DNA of 64,000 bases from Vibrio splendidus (GTDB taxonomy: Bacteria > Pseudomonadota > Gammaproteobacteria > Enterobacterales > Vibrionaceae). The notes beneath the pieces were generated by a model. That model was not told the origin of the DNA and searched no databases. It saw only the letters and a list, made by a program, of their open reading frames with translations. Both the position numbers and the translations under genes were made by a program. Below are positions 1 through 7,967 of the stretch, in pieces; position 1 is the first letter of the stretch, and each line of letters opens with the position of its first letter. Location of the stretch: assembly GCF_001557875.1 (NCBI RefSeq), contig NZ_LNRF01000014.1:1-64000 (forward strand), given 5' to 3'.

Positions 1-89
1 AAGGATTGTTAGTGTCGTTTCCGCTCGACTTGCATGTGTTAGGCCTGCCGCCAGCGTTCAATCTGAGCCATGATCAAACTCTTCAATTT
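1..89 (-). rRNA. rrs: 16S ribosomal RNA, 5' end only
   Basis: The reverse complement of this stretch starts AAATTGAAGAGTTTGATC and continues into the conserved bacterial 16S start (universal 27F primer region, then GAACGCTGGCGGCAGGCC). The gene runs off the left edge of the window, so only about the first 89 nucleotides of the mature RNA are present. The 5' end at position 89 is placed by analogy with E. coli 16S. It is the first gene of an rRNA operon transcribed leftward, away from oriC at about 48.5 kb, which is the usual co-directional arrangement. Confidence 0.97.
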
Positions 90-315
90 AAGATTTTGTG
101 ACTCAACGAATACTGACTTCAAAACTACTATGTAATTCTAAAGCTATTACCATCCCAACAGAATGATAATGAATTGACTGTGCCAAATAACCGAGGTTAT
201 TTGTATTGGTCACTCAGTTCATTGAAATCAATTTTGTTACCGAAGTAACTGTTACTACCTAAGTAATAACGTTTTGATATTCATCAACGAGTGCCCACAC
301 AGATTGATAGGTTTA

Positions 316-330
316 AATTTTTAAAGAGCT
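316..330 (-). promoter_or_regulatory. boxA-like antitermination element in the rRNA leader
   Basis: On the minus strand this reads AGCTCTTTAAAAATT, close to the rRNA boxA core (TGCTCTTTAACA). It lies downstream of both rrn promoters and upstream of 16S, where the Nus-factor antitermination site is expected. Identification is by motif and position only. Confidence 0.6.
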
Positions 331-364
331 TTTCCTTTTTGAGCTTCGCTCAAATCGGACGGCC

Positions 365-392
365 ATTTTAGCGATTTAAGTTTTAGTGTCAA
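365..392 (-). promoter_or_regulatory. rRNA operon promoter P2
   Basis: The minus strand shows TTGACA (387-392), a 16-bp spacer, then TAAAAT (365-370). It lies about 275 bp upstream of the 16S start and downstream of a stronger P1. A tandem P1/P2 pair with 16-bp spacers is the standard architecture of gamma-proteobacterial rRNA operons. Confidence 0.8.
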
Positions 393-492
393 CCACTATT
401 TTCAAAACTTTTTTCAAGCGCTTAGCTTGGCTAATTTGACCTGCTGATTCGTTTTGGTTTCCTAAGAAGCCATCCCGTGTCAGCGAGGTGGC

Positions 493-550
493 ATTATAGA
501 GATTTCGATCACACTGGCAAGCCCTTTTTGAAGTTTTTCTTACTTTTTTG
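493..550 (-). promoter_or_regulatory. rRNA operon promoter P1 with UP element
   Basis: The minus strand shows TTGCCA (515-520), a 16-bp spacer and TATAAT (493-498), followed by GCCACC...CTGACACGG as at E. coli rrnB P1. Upstream (521-550) there are A-tracts typical of an UP element contacted by the RNA polymerase alpha C-terminal domain. The inferred start lies near 485-487. Regulation by ppGpp/DksA and initiating nucleotide is expected from the family, not visible here. Confidence 0.88.
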
Positions 551-640
551 ATTGTTCGAGCGTTTTTTGTTCAAAACACCCCATTTTCACTAGTATTCCC
601 CTTAATTAAGGGCTTAAGGTGCCTATATAAAGGAGGATTT

Positions 641-1186
641 ATGAGTTCAATACGCAGTTATAAAGGAATATCCCCCCAGATTGGGCAAGGTGTCTATATA
701 GATACAAGTTCGGTACTGGTTGGTGATATCAAAATCGGTGATGACTCTAGTGTGTGGCCTTTGGTTGCAGCTCGAGGAGATGTGAACCACATTCATATTG
801 GAGAGAGAACGAATATCCAAGACGGCAGTGTTTTGCACGTCACTCATAAGAATGCAGAAAACCCTGAGGGTTATCCTCTATTAATAGGCAATGATGTCAC
901 TATCGGGCATAAAGTAATGCTGCATGGCTGCACGATTGAAGATCGTGTACTGGTTGGTATGGGAGCGATCGTGTTGGATGGCGTGATTATCCAACAAGAA
1001 GTGATGATTGGTGCTGGTAGCTTAGTACCACCAAACAAGGTACTTGAAAGCGGTTATCTATATGTAGGAAGCCCAGTAAAACAAGCACGCCCATTAAATG
1101 ATAAAGAACGTGCCTTTTTACAGAAGTCAGCTGACAACTATGTTCAGAATAAAAACGATTATCTAGACTCTGTACTTCCAGTCTAA
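641..1186 (+). CDS. yrdA: Gamma-carbonic-anhydrase-like hexapeptide protein YrdA
   Basis: A 181-residue left-handed beta-helix protein of the gamma carbonic anhydrase family. The ATG at 641 is chosen over upstream in-frame starts because a strong AAAGGAGG lies 5 nt before it and family members start here. Hexapeptide-repeat residues run from about 15 to 150. Candidate metal ligands are His66 (in IQDGSVLH), His90 and His95, with the Arg45/Asp47 and Gln60/Asp61 pairs also kept, so a metal site is probably intact. Carbonic anhydrase activity is not proven for the YrdA branch; some members show little or none. It converges on yrdB with a 4-nt overlap, the same neighbourhood (aroE-yrdB-yrdA) as in E. 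coli. Confidence 0.9.
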   Translation: MSSIRSYKGISPQIGQGVYIDTSSVLVGDIKIGDDSSVWPLVAARGDVNHIHIGERTNIQDGSVLHVTHKNAENPEGYPLLIGNDVTIGHKVMLHGCTIEDRVLVGMGAIVLDGVIIQQEVMIGAGSLVPPNKVLESGYLYVGSPVKQARPLNDKERAFLQKSADNYVQNKNDYLDSVLPV

Positions 1187-1452
1187 AGCGCTTTGATCTG
1201 AATCCGATTAGAGGAGTCATACTCCTCTTCTTCTATTAACTCTTCCGCTAGCTCTTCAATATCGAAACGTAACTCTGAAAAGATAACTAAAGCTTGATCG
1301 CCTTCTTCTATATCTCTACCTGCCAATCGTGATAATTCTTCAATAGACATGACACATTCGATCAATGCACCCGACTGTTGTGCTGGGAAGGTGATTGTTC
1401 GGCTCTCTTCATCCCAATCTTGGATATCAGGAAATAGAATTGATTGATTCAT
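1183..1452 (-). CDS. yrdB: DUF1488 family protein YrdB
   Basis: An 89-residue acidic protein matching the DUF1488/YrdB family in length, start (MNQSILFPD) and position next to aroE. The C-terminal third is very rich in Glu (EELAEELIEEEE). No catalytic motif, signal peptide or membrane segment is visible, and the function is unknown. It lies 17 nt downstream of aroE on the same strand and is probably cotranscribed with it. Confidence 0.85.
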   Translation of the reverse strand: MNQSILFPDIQDWDEESRTITFPAQQSGALIECVMSIEELSRLAGRDIEEGDQALVIFSELRFDIEELAEELIEEEEYDSSNRIQIKAL

Positions 1453-1469
1453 TTTTTATAAATACCTCG

Positions 1470-2300
1470 TTACATCTCTAGGTTTTTACGTAATTCTCTT
1501 AAAATCTGTTTTGTTCCCGGGCGAAGGCCACGCCAAAGCATAAAGCTCTCTGCAGCCTGCCCCACTAACATACCCAAACCATCATAAGCAGCATGAACAC
1601 CATTATCTAATGCCCATTGATTGAATACCGTAGTTCCCGATCCGTAAACCATGTCATAAACGGCACTATTAGAATTGAAAATAACGTCAGACACTTCAGG
1701 AAGCTGCCCACTTAGACCAGATGAGGTCGAGTTAATAATGACATCAAAGCCATCATTTACATCACTTAGCCCCATACCTTTGATATTTCCATGCGACGAA
1801 AACATCTCAGCCAATAGTTCTGCCTTTGAACTGGTTCGGTTAGCGATCACCAACTGTTGTGGCTTTTGGTCAAGAAGAGGTTGAATCACTCCTCTTGCAG
1901 CACCACCAGCGCCAAGAAGAAGAACACGTGCTCCTTTTAGCGTTACTTGATGTTGAAGCAGGTCTTGAACTAAACCCTCACCATCGGTGTTATCACCAAT
2001 GATCTCTCCATCATCTAACTTCTTAAGGGTATTTACGGCACCGGCCAGTTCAGCTCTCTCAGTTAGGCGATTAGCAAACTGATAGGCATCTTCTTTAAAA
2101 GGCGCTGTGACATTACATCCTCGACCACCTTCACTGAAAAAGGCTTTGGCAGCAGTGATAAATTCACCATGCTCTGGCTGTAATGCTGTATAGGTAAGTT
2201 GTTGGCTGGTTTGGCGAGCAAATAATGTGTGAATGAATGGCGATTTGCTTTGCCCAATAGGGTTACCGAAAACGGCATAACGATCTACTTGCTGTGTCAT
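1470..2300 (-). CDS. aroE: Shikimate dehydrogenase (NADP+)
   Basis: This 276-residue enzyme reduces 3-dehydroshikimate to shikimate in the chorismate pathway. The N-terminal substrate domain carries NPIGQSKSPFIH near residues 10-21 (the SKS shikimate-binding motif). The Rossmann part carries GAGGAARGV near 126-134 and NRT near 149-151, the arrangement that recognises the 2'-phosphate of NADPH. The start at 2300 (MTQQVDRYAVFG) fits the family; an upstream in-frame start would run into the hairpin at 2326-2349. The order hemF, aroE, yrdB suggests a partly shared transcript. Confidence 0.96.
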   Translation of the reverse strand: MTQQVDRYAVFGNPIGQSKSPFIHTLFARQTSQQLTYTALQPEHGEFITAAKAFFSEGGRGCNVTAPFKEDAYQFANRLTERAELAGAVNTLKKLDDGEIIGDNTDGEGLVQDLLQHQVTLKGARVLLLGAGGAARGVIQPLLDQKPQQLVIANRTSSKAELLAEMFSSHGNIKGMGLSDVNDGFDVIINSTSSGLSGQLPEVSDVIFNSNSAVYDMVYGSGTTVFNQWALDNGVHAAYDGLGMLVGQAAESFMLWRGLRPGTKQILRELRKNLEM

Positions 2301-2325
2301 ATCCTTACCTAACAGAAATAATAAA

Positions 2326-2349
2326 AGGGTCATCTATATAGATGACCCT
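2326..2349 (-). terminator. Perfect palindromic hairpin between hemF and aroE
   Basis: A 24-bp perfect palindrome (half-site AGGGTCATCTAT) lies 27 bp after hemF and 25 bp before aroE. In the minus-strand transcript it is followed by UUUUAUUAUUU, so it can act as an intrinsic terminator or attenuator separating the two genes. On the plus strand nothing needs terminating here. Confidence 0.65.
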
Positions 2350-2376
2350 ATCACTATCCCTATAAGGAAGGAAGAA

Positions 2377-3294
2377 CTACCAAACTCGAGGTTTTAGGTA
2401 GTCGCTATAAAGCAGAGCTTCCGGTGAACCCGCTTGTGGTTCGTAGCGGTATTCCCAACGAGCCAATGGCGGCATCGACATCAATATAGACTCTGTGCGA
2501 CCACCGCTTTGCAGACCAAATAGGGTGCCACGGTCATACACTAAGTTAAATTCAACATAGCGACCACGACGATAAAGTTGGAAATCACGCTCGCGCTCAC
2601 CATAAGGCGTCTCTTTGCGTCGTTCTACAATTGGTAAGTATGCGGCTGCAAAACCTTCACCGACCGCCTGCATATAAGCAAAGCTCTTTTCAAAGCCCCA
2701 CTCGTTAAGATCATCAAAGAACAACCCACCCACACCGCGTGTTTCGTCTCTATGTGGAAGATAGAAGTACTTATCACACCATTCTTTGTGCTCTTGATAA
2801 ACATCATCACCAAATGGCGCACAAAGATCTTTGGCTGTTTGATGCCAAGATTGGCAGTCTTCGTCGACAGGATAAAATGGCGTTAAGTCAAAACCACCAC
2901 CAAACCACCAAATTGGGTCTTCCCCTTCTTTTTCCGCAATGAAAAATCGAACGTTCGCGTGTGAGGTTGGGATATATGGGTTTTTAGGATGGATAACTAA
3001 TGAAACCCCCATCGCCTCAAACTTGCGCCCGGCTAATTCGGGGCGATGAGCGGTGGCTGAGGCAGGCATTGCCTTACCCGCTACGTGAGAGAAGTTAACC
3101 CCACCTTGCTCAAATACCGCACCGTTGGTCATTACACGAGTTCGACCACCGCCACCAAGGCGCTCGCCAGGTTCACGCTGCCATGCATCTTCTTCAAACA
3201 GTGCTGCGCCATCAGCTTGTTCAAGCTGTTGGCAAATAGAATCTTGTAGGCTCAGTAAAAACTGCTTTACTGCTTCTTTATCAATTGCTGGCAT
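2377..3294 (-). CDS. hemF: Coproporphyrinogen III oxidase, oxygen-dependent
   Basis: A cytosolic 305-residue enzyme that decarboxylates two propionate side chains of coproporphyrinogen III to vinyl groups using O2, giving protoporphyrinogen IX for haem. Hallmark blocks are present: WWFGGGFDLTPFYP (about 129-142), RGVGGLFFDDL (about 187-197), GRYVEFNLVYDRGT (about 244-257) and GRTESILMSMPP (about 265-276). It is full length. It sits 19 nt downstream of tsaC on the same strand and is likely read from the same promoter. Confidence 0.97.
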   Translation of the reverse strand: MPAIDKEAVKQFLLSLQDSICQQLEQADGAALFEEDAWQREPGERLGGGGRTRVMTNGAVFEQGGVNFSHVAGKAMPASATAHRPELAGRKFEAMGVSLVIHPKNPYIPTSHANVRFFIAEKEGEDPIWWFGGGFDLTPFYPVDEDCQSWHQTAKDLCAPFGDDVYQEHKEWCDKYFYLPHRDETRGVGGLFFDDLNEWGFEKSFAYMQAVGEGFAAAYLPIVERRKETPYGERERDFQLYRRGRYVEFNLVYDRGTLFGLQSGGRTESILMSMPPLARWEYRYEPQAGSPEALLYSDYLKPRVW

Positions 3295-3313
3295 CTTTCT
3301 TCCTCTGCAGAGT

Positions 3314-3883
3314 TTAACCCTGTCTTAATATTTTCGACGTTTTTGCATCTCTAATTTCGCTTGGCTTCTCACGACCACCCGTTTGACCTTCTAAAATAGC
3401 CACCAAATGTTGGCCAAGTTGCTGCTGAACTTCTTCAGTCGTCATACAAGGCGGCTCGCCGGTCAAGTTAGCACTGGTAGAGGTTAACGGCTTACCAAAC
3501 TCATTACACATTCTTTGAACCAAAGGGTGATCAGTCACTCGTACCGCGATGGAATCAAACTGACCACTTACCCAGTCAGTAACTTTGCTGCTGGTTGGCA
3601 TGATCCAAGTGACTGGACCTGGCCATGTCGCTTTCACTGTTGCCAACTGTTCTTCCGTCAATTGGCTTTCATCAATGTAAGGTAACAGTTGCTCGTAACT
3701 TGCCGCAATTAGGATCAAACCCTTTTCAACTGGGCGTTGTTTTAACTCGAGTAATTTCTGGATGGCATGTGGATTATCAGGATCACAACCGACCCCAAAA
3801 ACGCCTTCAGTCGGGTAAGCAATGACTTCACCTTGTTGTAATGCCTGCAAAGTATGTTGAAAGTTATCCACGGGTTGCCTCAT
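3314..3883 (-). CDS. tsaC: L-threonylcarbamoyladenylate synthase TsaC (YrdC)
   Basis: This 189-residue protein makes threonylcarbamoyl-AMP from threonine, bicarbonate and ATP, the first step of t6A37 tRNA modification. The YrdC fold is recognisable from YPTEGVFGVGCDPDN near the N terminus, the basic KQRP...KGLIL segment (about 48-58) and STSANLTGEPP (about 135-146). The length fits the short TsaC type without the Sua5 extension. It is the first gene of the tsaC-hemF-aroE-yrdB run. Confidence 0.95.
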   Translation of the reverse strand: MRQPVDNFQHTLQALQQGEVIAYPTEGVFGVGCDPDNPHAIQKLLELKQRPVEKGLILIAASYEQLLPYIDESQLTEEQLATVKATWPGPVTWIMPTSSKVTDWVSGQFDSIAVRVTDHPLVQRMCNEFGKPLTSTSANLTGEPPCMTTEEVQQQLGQHLVAILEGQTGGREKPSEIRDAKTSKILRQG

Positions 3884-3978
3884 TAATTCAGTTATCTAAC
3901 TCACTAAGTGTACAAATTATCATTCACTGTGACTAAAGCTATTTGTTTATAAAATGTATCAATTAACAACTTAGACTG

Positions 3979-4016
3979 ACGCAAACGTTTTCCTTAAGCA
4001 ATTTTACCCGTATAAT
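3979..4016 (+). promoter_or_regulatory. purE promoter with PurR operator
   Basis: ACGCAAACGTTTTCCT at 3979-3994 matches the PurR operator consensus ACGCAAACGTTTTCNT fully. A TATAAT -10 box lies at 4011-4016, so the operator covers the expected -35 region. The site predicts repression of purEK by PurR with hypoxanthine or guanine. The purR gene is not in this window. Confidence 0.85.
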
Positions 4017-4066
4017 GCGCGCAAAATATCTAATCACTAATTAAATCGTACCTGAAGGAGTTTGAG

Positions 4067-4552
4067 ATGACTGTCGGTATTATCATGGGTTCTAAATCTG
4101 ATTGGCCAACAATGAAGCTAGCTGCAGAAATGTTGGATCAGTTTGGCGTAGCGTACGAAACAAAAGTGGTTTCTGCTCACCGCACACCTCAGTTGCTTGC
4201 AGACTACGCAACCAGTGCGAAAGAGCGCGGTATTAAAGTGATTATTGCAGGTGCTGGCGGCGCAGCACACCTACCGGGCATGGCTGCTGCTTTCACAAGC
4301 GTACCAGTTTTGGGTGTTCCTGTTCAGTCTAAAGCACTGAAAGGTATGGATTCTCTGCTTTCTATCGTGCAGATGCCAAAAGGCATCGCGGTAGGTACTT
4401 TGGCTATCGGTGAAGCTGGCGCTGCCAATGCAGGCATCCTAGCCGCTCAAATCATTGGTACACACAATGAAGAAGTAATGGCAAAAGTAGAAGCGTTCCG
4501 CTCTGAGCAAACAGAAACGGTTCTGGCTAATCCAAACCCTGCAGAGGACTAA
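4067..4552 (+). CDS. purE: N5-carboxyaminoimidazole ribonucleotide mutase
   Basis: A class I PurE of 161 residues that converts N5-CAIR to CAIR in purine synthesis. The start MTVGIIMGSKSDWPTM carries the family GSxSDW motif; SAHRTP (about 41-46) and AGAGGAAHLPGM (about 66-77) form the rest of the active site. An AAGGAG Shine-Dalgarno lies at 4055-4060. purK follows after 5 nt, and together the two proteins carry out the bacterial two-step carboxylation of AIR. Confidence 0.97.
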   Translation: MTVGIIMGSKSDWPTMKLAAEMLDQFGVAYETKVVSAHRTPQLLADYATSAKERGIKVIIAGAGGAAHLPGMAAAFTSVPVLGVPVQSKALKGMDSLLSIVQMPKGIAVGTLAIGEAGAANAGILAAQIIGTHNEEVMAKVEAFRSEQTETVLANPNPAED

Positions 4553-4557
4553 TTCCC

Positions 4558-5688
4558 ATGCATGTTCTTGTGTTAGGCGCGGGCCAACTTGCTCGCATGA
4601 TGTCCCTAGCTGGGGCACCACTGAATATTGAAATTTCTGCTTTTGATGTTGGCAGCAAAAATATTGTTCACCCATTAACGCAAGCGATTCTAGGCAACGG
4701 CTTAGAAAATGCGATTGAGCGTGCGGACGTCATTACTGCTGAATTCGAACATATCCCTCACGATGTACTTGAGGTATGTGAGCGCAGCGGTAAGTTCTTA
4801 CCGACAACAGAAGCAATCAAAGCCGGCGGTGACCGTCGCCTTGAAAAAACGCTGTTAGACGAAGCGAACGTGAAAAATGCTAAGTACTACGTGATTAACT
4901 CTCGCGAAGACTTTGATGCTGCGATCGCTCACGTTGGCTTACCAATGGTATTGAAGAGCACGCTTGGCGGCTACGATGGCAAAGGTCAATGGCGCTTAAA
5001 GACATTAGACAATGTTAACGCGACTTGGGCAGAAATGGCTGAGTGCATTGCTGCAACAGATAACCAAGCCATTGTGGCAGAAGAGTTTGTTCCATTTGAC
5101 CGCGAAGTATCACTGGTTGGTGCTCGTGGTACCAATGGCGAGATACAAGTGTATCCACTGGCTGAAAATGTGCACACCGACGGCGTGTTGAGCTTATCAA
5201 CAGCCATTGACAACATTGAACTGCAAGAGCAAGCAAAAACCATGTTCACTGCAGTAGCAGAGCGTTTGGACTACGTCGGCGTGCTAGCACTTGAGTTCTT
5301 TGATGTTCAAGGTTCACTGCTGGTTAATGAGATTGCACCACGTGTTCATAACTCAGGCCACTGGACACAGCAAGGCGCTGAAACTTGTCAGTTTGAGAAC
5401 CATCTACGTGCCGTGTGTGGTATGCCACTAGGCAGCACCAAACTGATTCGCCCGACCGCAATGATCAACATTCTTGGTGAAGATACCCTACCTGAGGCTA
5501 TTCTGGCTCTAGGTGGCTGTCATGTTCATTGGTATGGCAAAGAGAAGCGTGCAGGTCGTAAGATGGGCCACATTAACGTGAGTGCTGACTACAACGCAGA
5601 GCTACAAAGAGCATTGTGCTCATTGGCTGATATTCTTGATAAGCAAGCCTACCCTGCTGTGCATGAGTTTGCTGAACAGATGAAGTAA
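4558..5688 (+). CDS. purK: N5-carboxyaminoimidazole ribonucleotide synthase
   Basis: A 376-residue ATP-grasp enzyme that carboxylates AIR with bicarbonate and ATP to N5-CAIR, the substrate of PurE. The N-terminal dinucleotide-like motif GAGQLARMM (residues 7-15), the ATP-grasp loop GGYDGKGQW (about 139-147), and EIAPRVHNSGHWT (about 258-270) near the Mg/ATP site are all present. It is cotranscribed with purE and followed by a strong terminator. Confidence 0.97.
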   Translation: MHVLVLGAGQLARMMSLAGAPLNIEISAFDVGSKNIVHPLTQAILGNGLENAIERADVITAEFEHIPHDVLEVCERSGKFLPTTEAIKAGGDRRLEKTLLDEANVKNAKYYVINSREDFDAAIAHVGLPMVLKSTLGGYDGKGQWRLKTLDNVNATWAEMAECIAATDNQAIVAEEFVPFDREVSLVGARGTNGEIQVYPLAENVHTDGVLSLSTAIDNIELQEQAKTMFTAVAERLDYVGVLALEFFDVQGSLLVNEIAPRVHNSGHWTQQGAETCQFENHLRAVCGMPLGSTKLIRPTAMINILGEDTLPEAILALGGCHVHWYGKEKRAGRKMGHINVSADYNAELQRALCSLADILDKQAYPAVHEFAEQMK

Positions 5689-5730
5689 GCCTACATTGGT
5701 TTATTGATATAAAAAGTTTATTGGATATAG

Positions 5731-5759
5731 AAACGGCGCTCATTGAGCGCCGTTTTTTT
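5731..5759 (+). terminator. Intrinsic terminator of purEK
   Basis: An 11-bp perfect stem (AAACGGCGCTC / GAGCGCCGTTT) with an ATT loop is followed by a T-run. It lies 43 bp after purK and can also serve the convergent zinc-ribbon gene from the other side. Confidence 0.92.
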
Positions 5760-5793
5760 ATTTCTGGTCATTCACTTACTGCAATTAACATCA

Positions 5794-6363
5794 CTACTGA
5801 GATTGAATGTGATGACACTTACGATCAGCACATTGCTTCTTAGTACCACTGGCCGTTTTCTTTTCCAGCAACAACGGGAACTGGCACTGTTCACAACGAC
5901 CTATAACAGGTGGCTGATTAACGGCGAACTTACACTTAGGGTAGTTATCGCACGCATAGAAGGTTTTGCCGTAGCGAGATTTACGCTCAACCAAATGGCC
6001 TCGACCACACTCAGGGCAGGCAACAAGTGGCTGCTCTTCAGGTTGTTCTTTCGGTTGATCCAAAGATTCGATGTGATTACACGTTGGGTAACTACTACAA
6101 CCAATGAACATGCCAAAGCGACCTTGCCTTAATACCAACTCGTTTTGGCATTTAGGGCACGGCACGCCCAGCTCTTTCACCACATGACCATCATTTTGAT
6201 GAAGAGGCTTGATGTAATCACAGCTCGGATACTGCTTACAGCCTAAAAATGGGCCGTGCTTACCATGGCGAAGCTGAAGCTCCCCACCACACTGCGGACA
6301 TGGTTCATGCTCTAACGCATTTTCATGTGCTGAAAAAAGCTGATTATCAATCTTACTACTCAT
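5794..6363 (-). CDS. Protein of four topoisomerase-type C4 zinc ribbons (YrdD-like)
   Basis: The 189-residue protein is made almost only of four zf-C4_Topoisom modules. Cys pairs occur at CPQCGG (about 22-27) with C-x8-C partners, CPKCQNE (about 69-75), CPECGRG (about 114-120) and CEQCQF (about 157-162). The modules resemble the C-terminal single-strand DNA-binding fingers of topoisomerase I (TopA), but no TOPRIM or catalytic domain is attached. The family is annotated as a DNA topoisomerase-like zinc finger protein (E. coli YrdD is a shorter relative near smg/dprA). Nucleic-acid binding is inferred. It lies 12 nt after smg, in one operon with dprA. Confidence 0.88.
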   Translation of the reverse strand: MSSKIDNQLFSAHENALEHEPCPQCGGELQLRHGKHGPFLGCKQYPSCDYIKPLHQNDGHVVKELGVPCPKCQNELVLRQGRFGMFIGCSSYPTCNHIESLDQPKEQPEEQPLVACPECGRGHLVERKSRYGKTFYACDNYPKCKFAVNQPPVIGRCEQCQFPLLLEKKTASGTKKQCADRKCHHIQSQ

Positions 6364-6375
6364 GACAAGCCTGTA

Positions 6376-6852
6376 TTAATGCAAGATACCTTGCTCTTTG
6401 GTGTACAACAGCTCTTCCATTTGCGTGTAAGCACTTTCATTACCCGGCACATTAAATAGCACCATTAAGATAATCCATTTCAGATCATCCAATTCAAATT
6501 CGTTGGTCTCAAGCCCCATCACACGATCAATCACCATTTCACGAATCTCTGTCGTGAGCACGTTGATCTGCTCAAGGAACAGTAAGAAACCTCGACACTC
6601 CATATTAATACGCGATACCTCTCGACTGGTGTAAACACGCATCGAAGTATTGGAGCACATAGTAATCGCCGCTTGGTTGTCGGTATCTTGCAGTGCAGCA
6701 AGATCTTCTAACCAATGGAGGGCCTTATAAATATCGTCTTGGTGAAACCCTGCTCGAAGAAGCTCATCTTCCAGCTCATCTTGATCCACCTGCAATTCAG
6801 AATCGCTATGGATGTAGGTTTCAAACAAGTACATCAGTATGTCCATCATCAT
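6376..6852 (-). CDS. smg: Smg family protein (DUF494)
   Basis: A 158-residue acidic cytosolic protein recognised by its start MMMDILMYLFETYIHSD and its place directly after dprA (smf), the same arrangement as in E. coli. The DUF494 family is widespread in beta- and gamma-proteobacteria and has no established biochemical role. No catalytic motif or membrane segment is seen. Only 2 nt separate it from dprA, so translation is probably coupled. Confidence 0.9.
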   Translation of the reverse strand: MMMDILMYLFETYIHSDSELQVDQDELEDELLRAGFHQDDIYKALHWLEDLAALQDTDNQAAITMCSNTSMRVYTSREVSRINMECRGFLLFLEQINVLTTEIREMVIDRVMGLETNEFELDDLKWIILMVLFNVPGNESAYTQMEELLYTKEQGILH

Positions 6853-6854
6853 AG

Positions 6855-7967
6855 CTAGCCTCTCCCCTTTCGAATATAGCCACCGGAAACTGCAACAACA
6901 TGCCCTGAGAGCTCAAGCTCTAAAAGCTGCATCATGACCTCATGCACAGGTATATGGGTTCTCTGTGCCAAAATATCAACGGGTGTCGCCTCTAATCCTA
7001 CGTTAGCTAACAGCTGTGGAAATGGCAATTGTTCATTTTCACTCTTGTTCGGCGTAGGCTCGAACAAACTGGGCTGCTGATCTATAGACCAGTCTAACAG
7101 ACTCTTTATTTCAATTAGAACATCTTGAGCGCTCTGTACCAAACATGCCCCAGCTTTGATTAGACTGTTGCCCCCGCGACTGGTTGGGTTATGAATCGAA
7201 CCTGGCAGTGCAAACACTTCGCGACCTTGCTCCATCGCATAGCGCGCCGTAATCAGAGAACCGCTTTTCTCAGCCGCCTCAACAACGAGAGTCCCCAAAG
7301 ACAACCCACTTATAATACGGTTACGCCGAGGGAAATGTTCAGGTCGAGGCTTAGCGCTTGGGCGAAACTCTGAAATCAACGCACCATTCTCACAGATCCT
7401 CTCCGCGAGATTTCGGTGTCGTGCAGGGTAAATGGAGTCCAAGCCTGAGCCCAACACCGCAAAAGTTTCCCCTCCTTTATCTAAAGCTCCATCATGAGCG
7501 TAGCCATCAATACCGAGCGCTAAGCCACTGGTGACAATCAAGCCGTTTTGGACAAACTCTTTGGCAAAGGACTTCGCAGTTTGCAGCCCTTCGAGACTGG
7601 CGTTACGACTGCCGACCATAGCGATTTGAGGTTCAATCAGTTTTTCGACGTGTCCTTTAACGAAAAGAACACTGGGCGCAGAGGCAATCTCATTGAGGAG
7701 TTTGGGATAATGTGGGCAATTCGGGGTTATGATGTGATGGTTAGATTGTTTTGCTTGCCATGCTAAGCAAGCCTCTACTTCTCTTGGGGCTTGTTCTCTT
7801 AGATAAGATATCTGCTTAGCTGACAAACCAAGCGCTTGGAGTTGCTGACTTGAGTAGCCAACAATATTCGAAGGGGAATCGATACTCAGCAAGCGAGAAA
7901 GGCGTTTGCCACCCAATTGCGGAACAAAGCTTAGAGTTAGCCAAGCACTCAGTTGTTGCTCATTCAC
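6855..7967 (-). CDS. dprA: DNA-processing protein DprA (Smf)
   Basis: DprA loads RecA onto incoming single-stranded DNA during natural transformation. The 370-residue protein has an N-terminal helical SAM-like part (1-70), the Rossmann-like DNA-binding core from about 100 to 285 with GSRNAS, SGLALGIDGYAH, GSGLDSIYP, FPRRNRIISGLS and EAAEKSGSLITAR, and a C-terminal winged helix (about 305-370). It is full length. It overlaps the upstream LysM gene by 4 nt (ATGA-type coupling). With comM at 22770-24293 it shows that the post-uptake recombination part of competence is present. Confidence 0.96.
   Translation of the reverse strand: MNEQQLSAWLTLSFVPQLGGKRLSRLLSIDSPSNIVGYSSQQLQALGLSAKQISYLREQAPREVEACLAWQAKQSNHHIITPNCPHYPKLLNEIASAPSVLFVKGHVEKLIEPQIAMVGSRNASLEGLQTAKSFAKEFVQNGLIVTSGLALGIDGYAHDGALDKGGETFAVLGSGLDSIYPARHRNLAERICENGALISEFRPSAKPRPEHFPRRNRIISGLSLGTLVVEAAEKSGSLITARYAMEQGREVFALPGSIHNPTSRGGNSLIKAGACLVQSAQDVLIEIKSLLDWSIDQQPSLFEPTPNKSENEQLPFPQLLANVGLEATPVDILAQRTHIPVHEVMMQLLELELSGHVVAVSGGYIRKGRG

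Noticed and set aside
5743..6132. 129-codon plus-strand ORF opposite the zinc-ribbon gene
   Set aside because: Starts inside the purK terminator and overlaps a gene with clear C4 motifs on the opposite strand.
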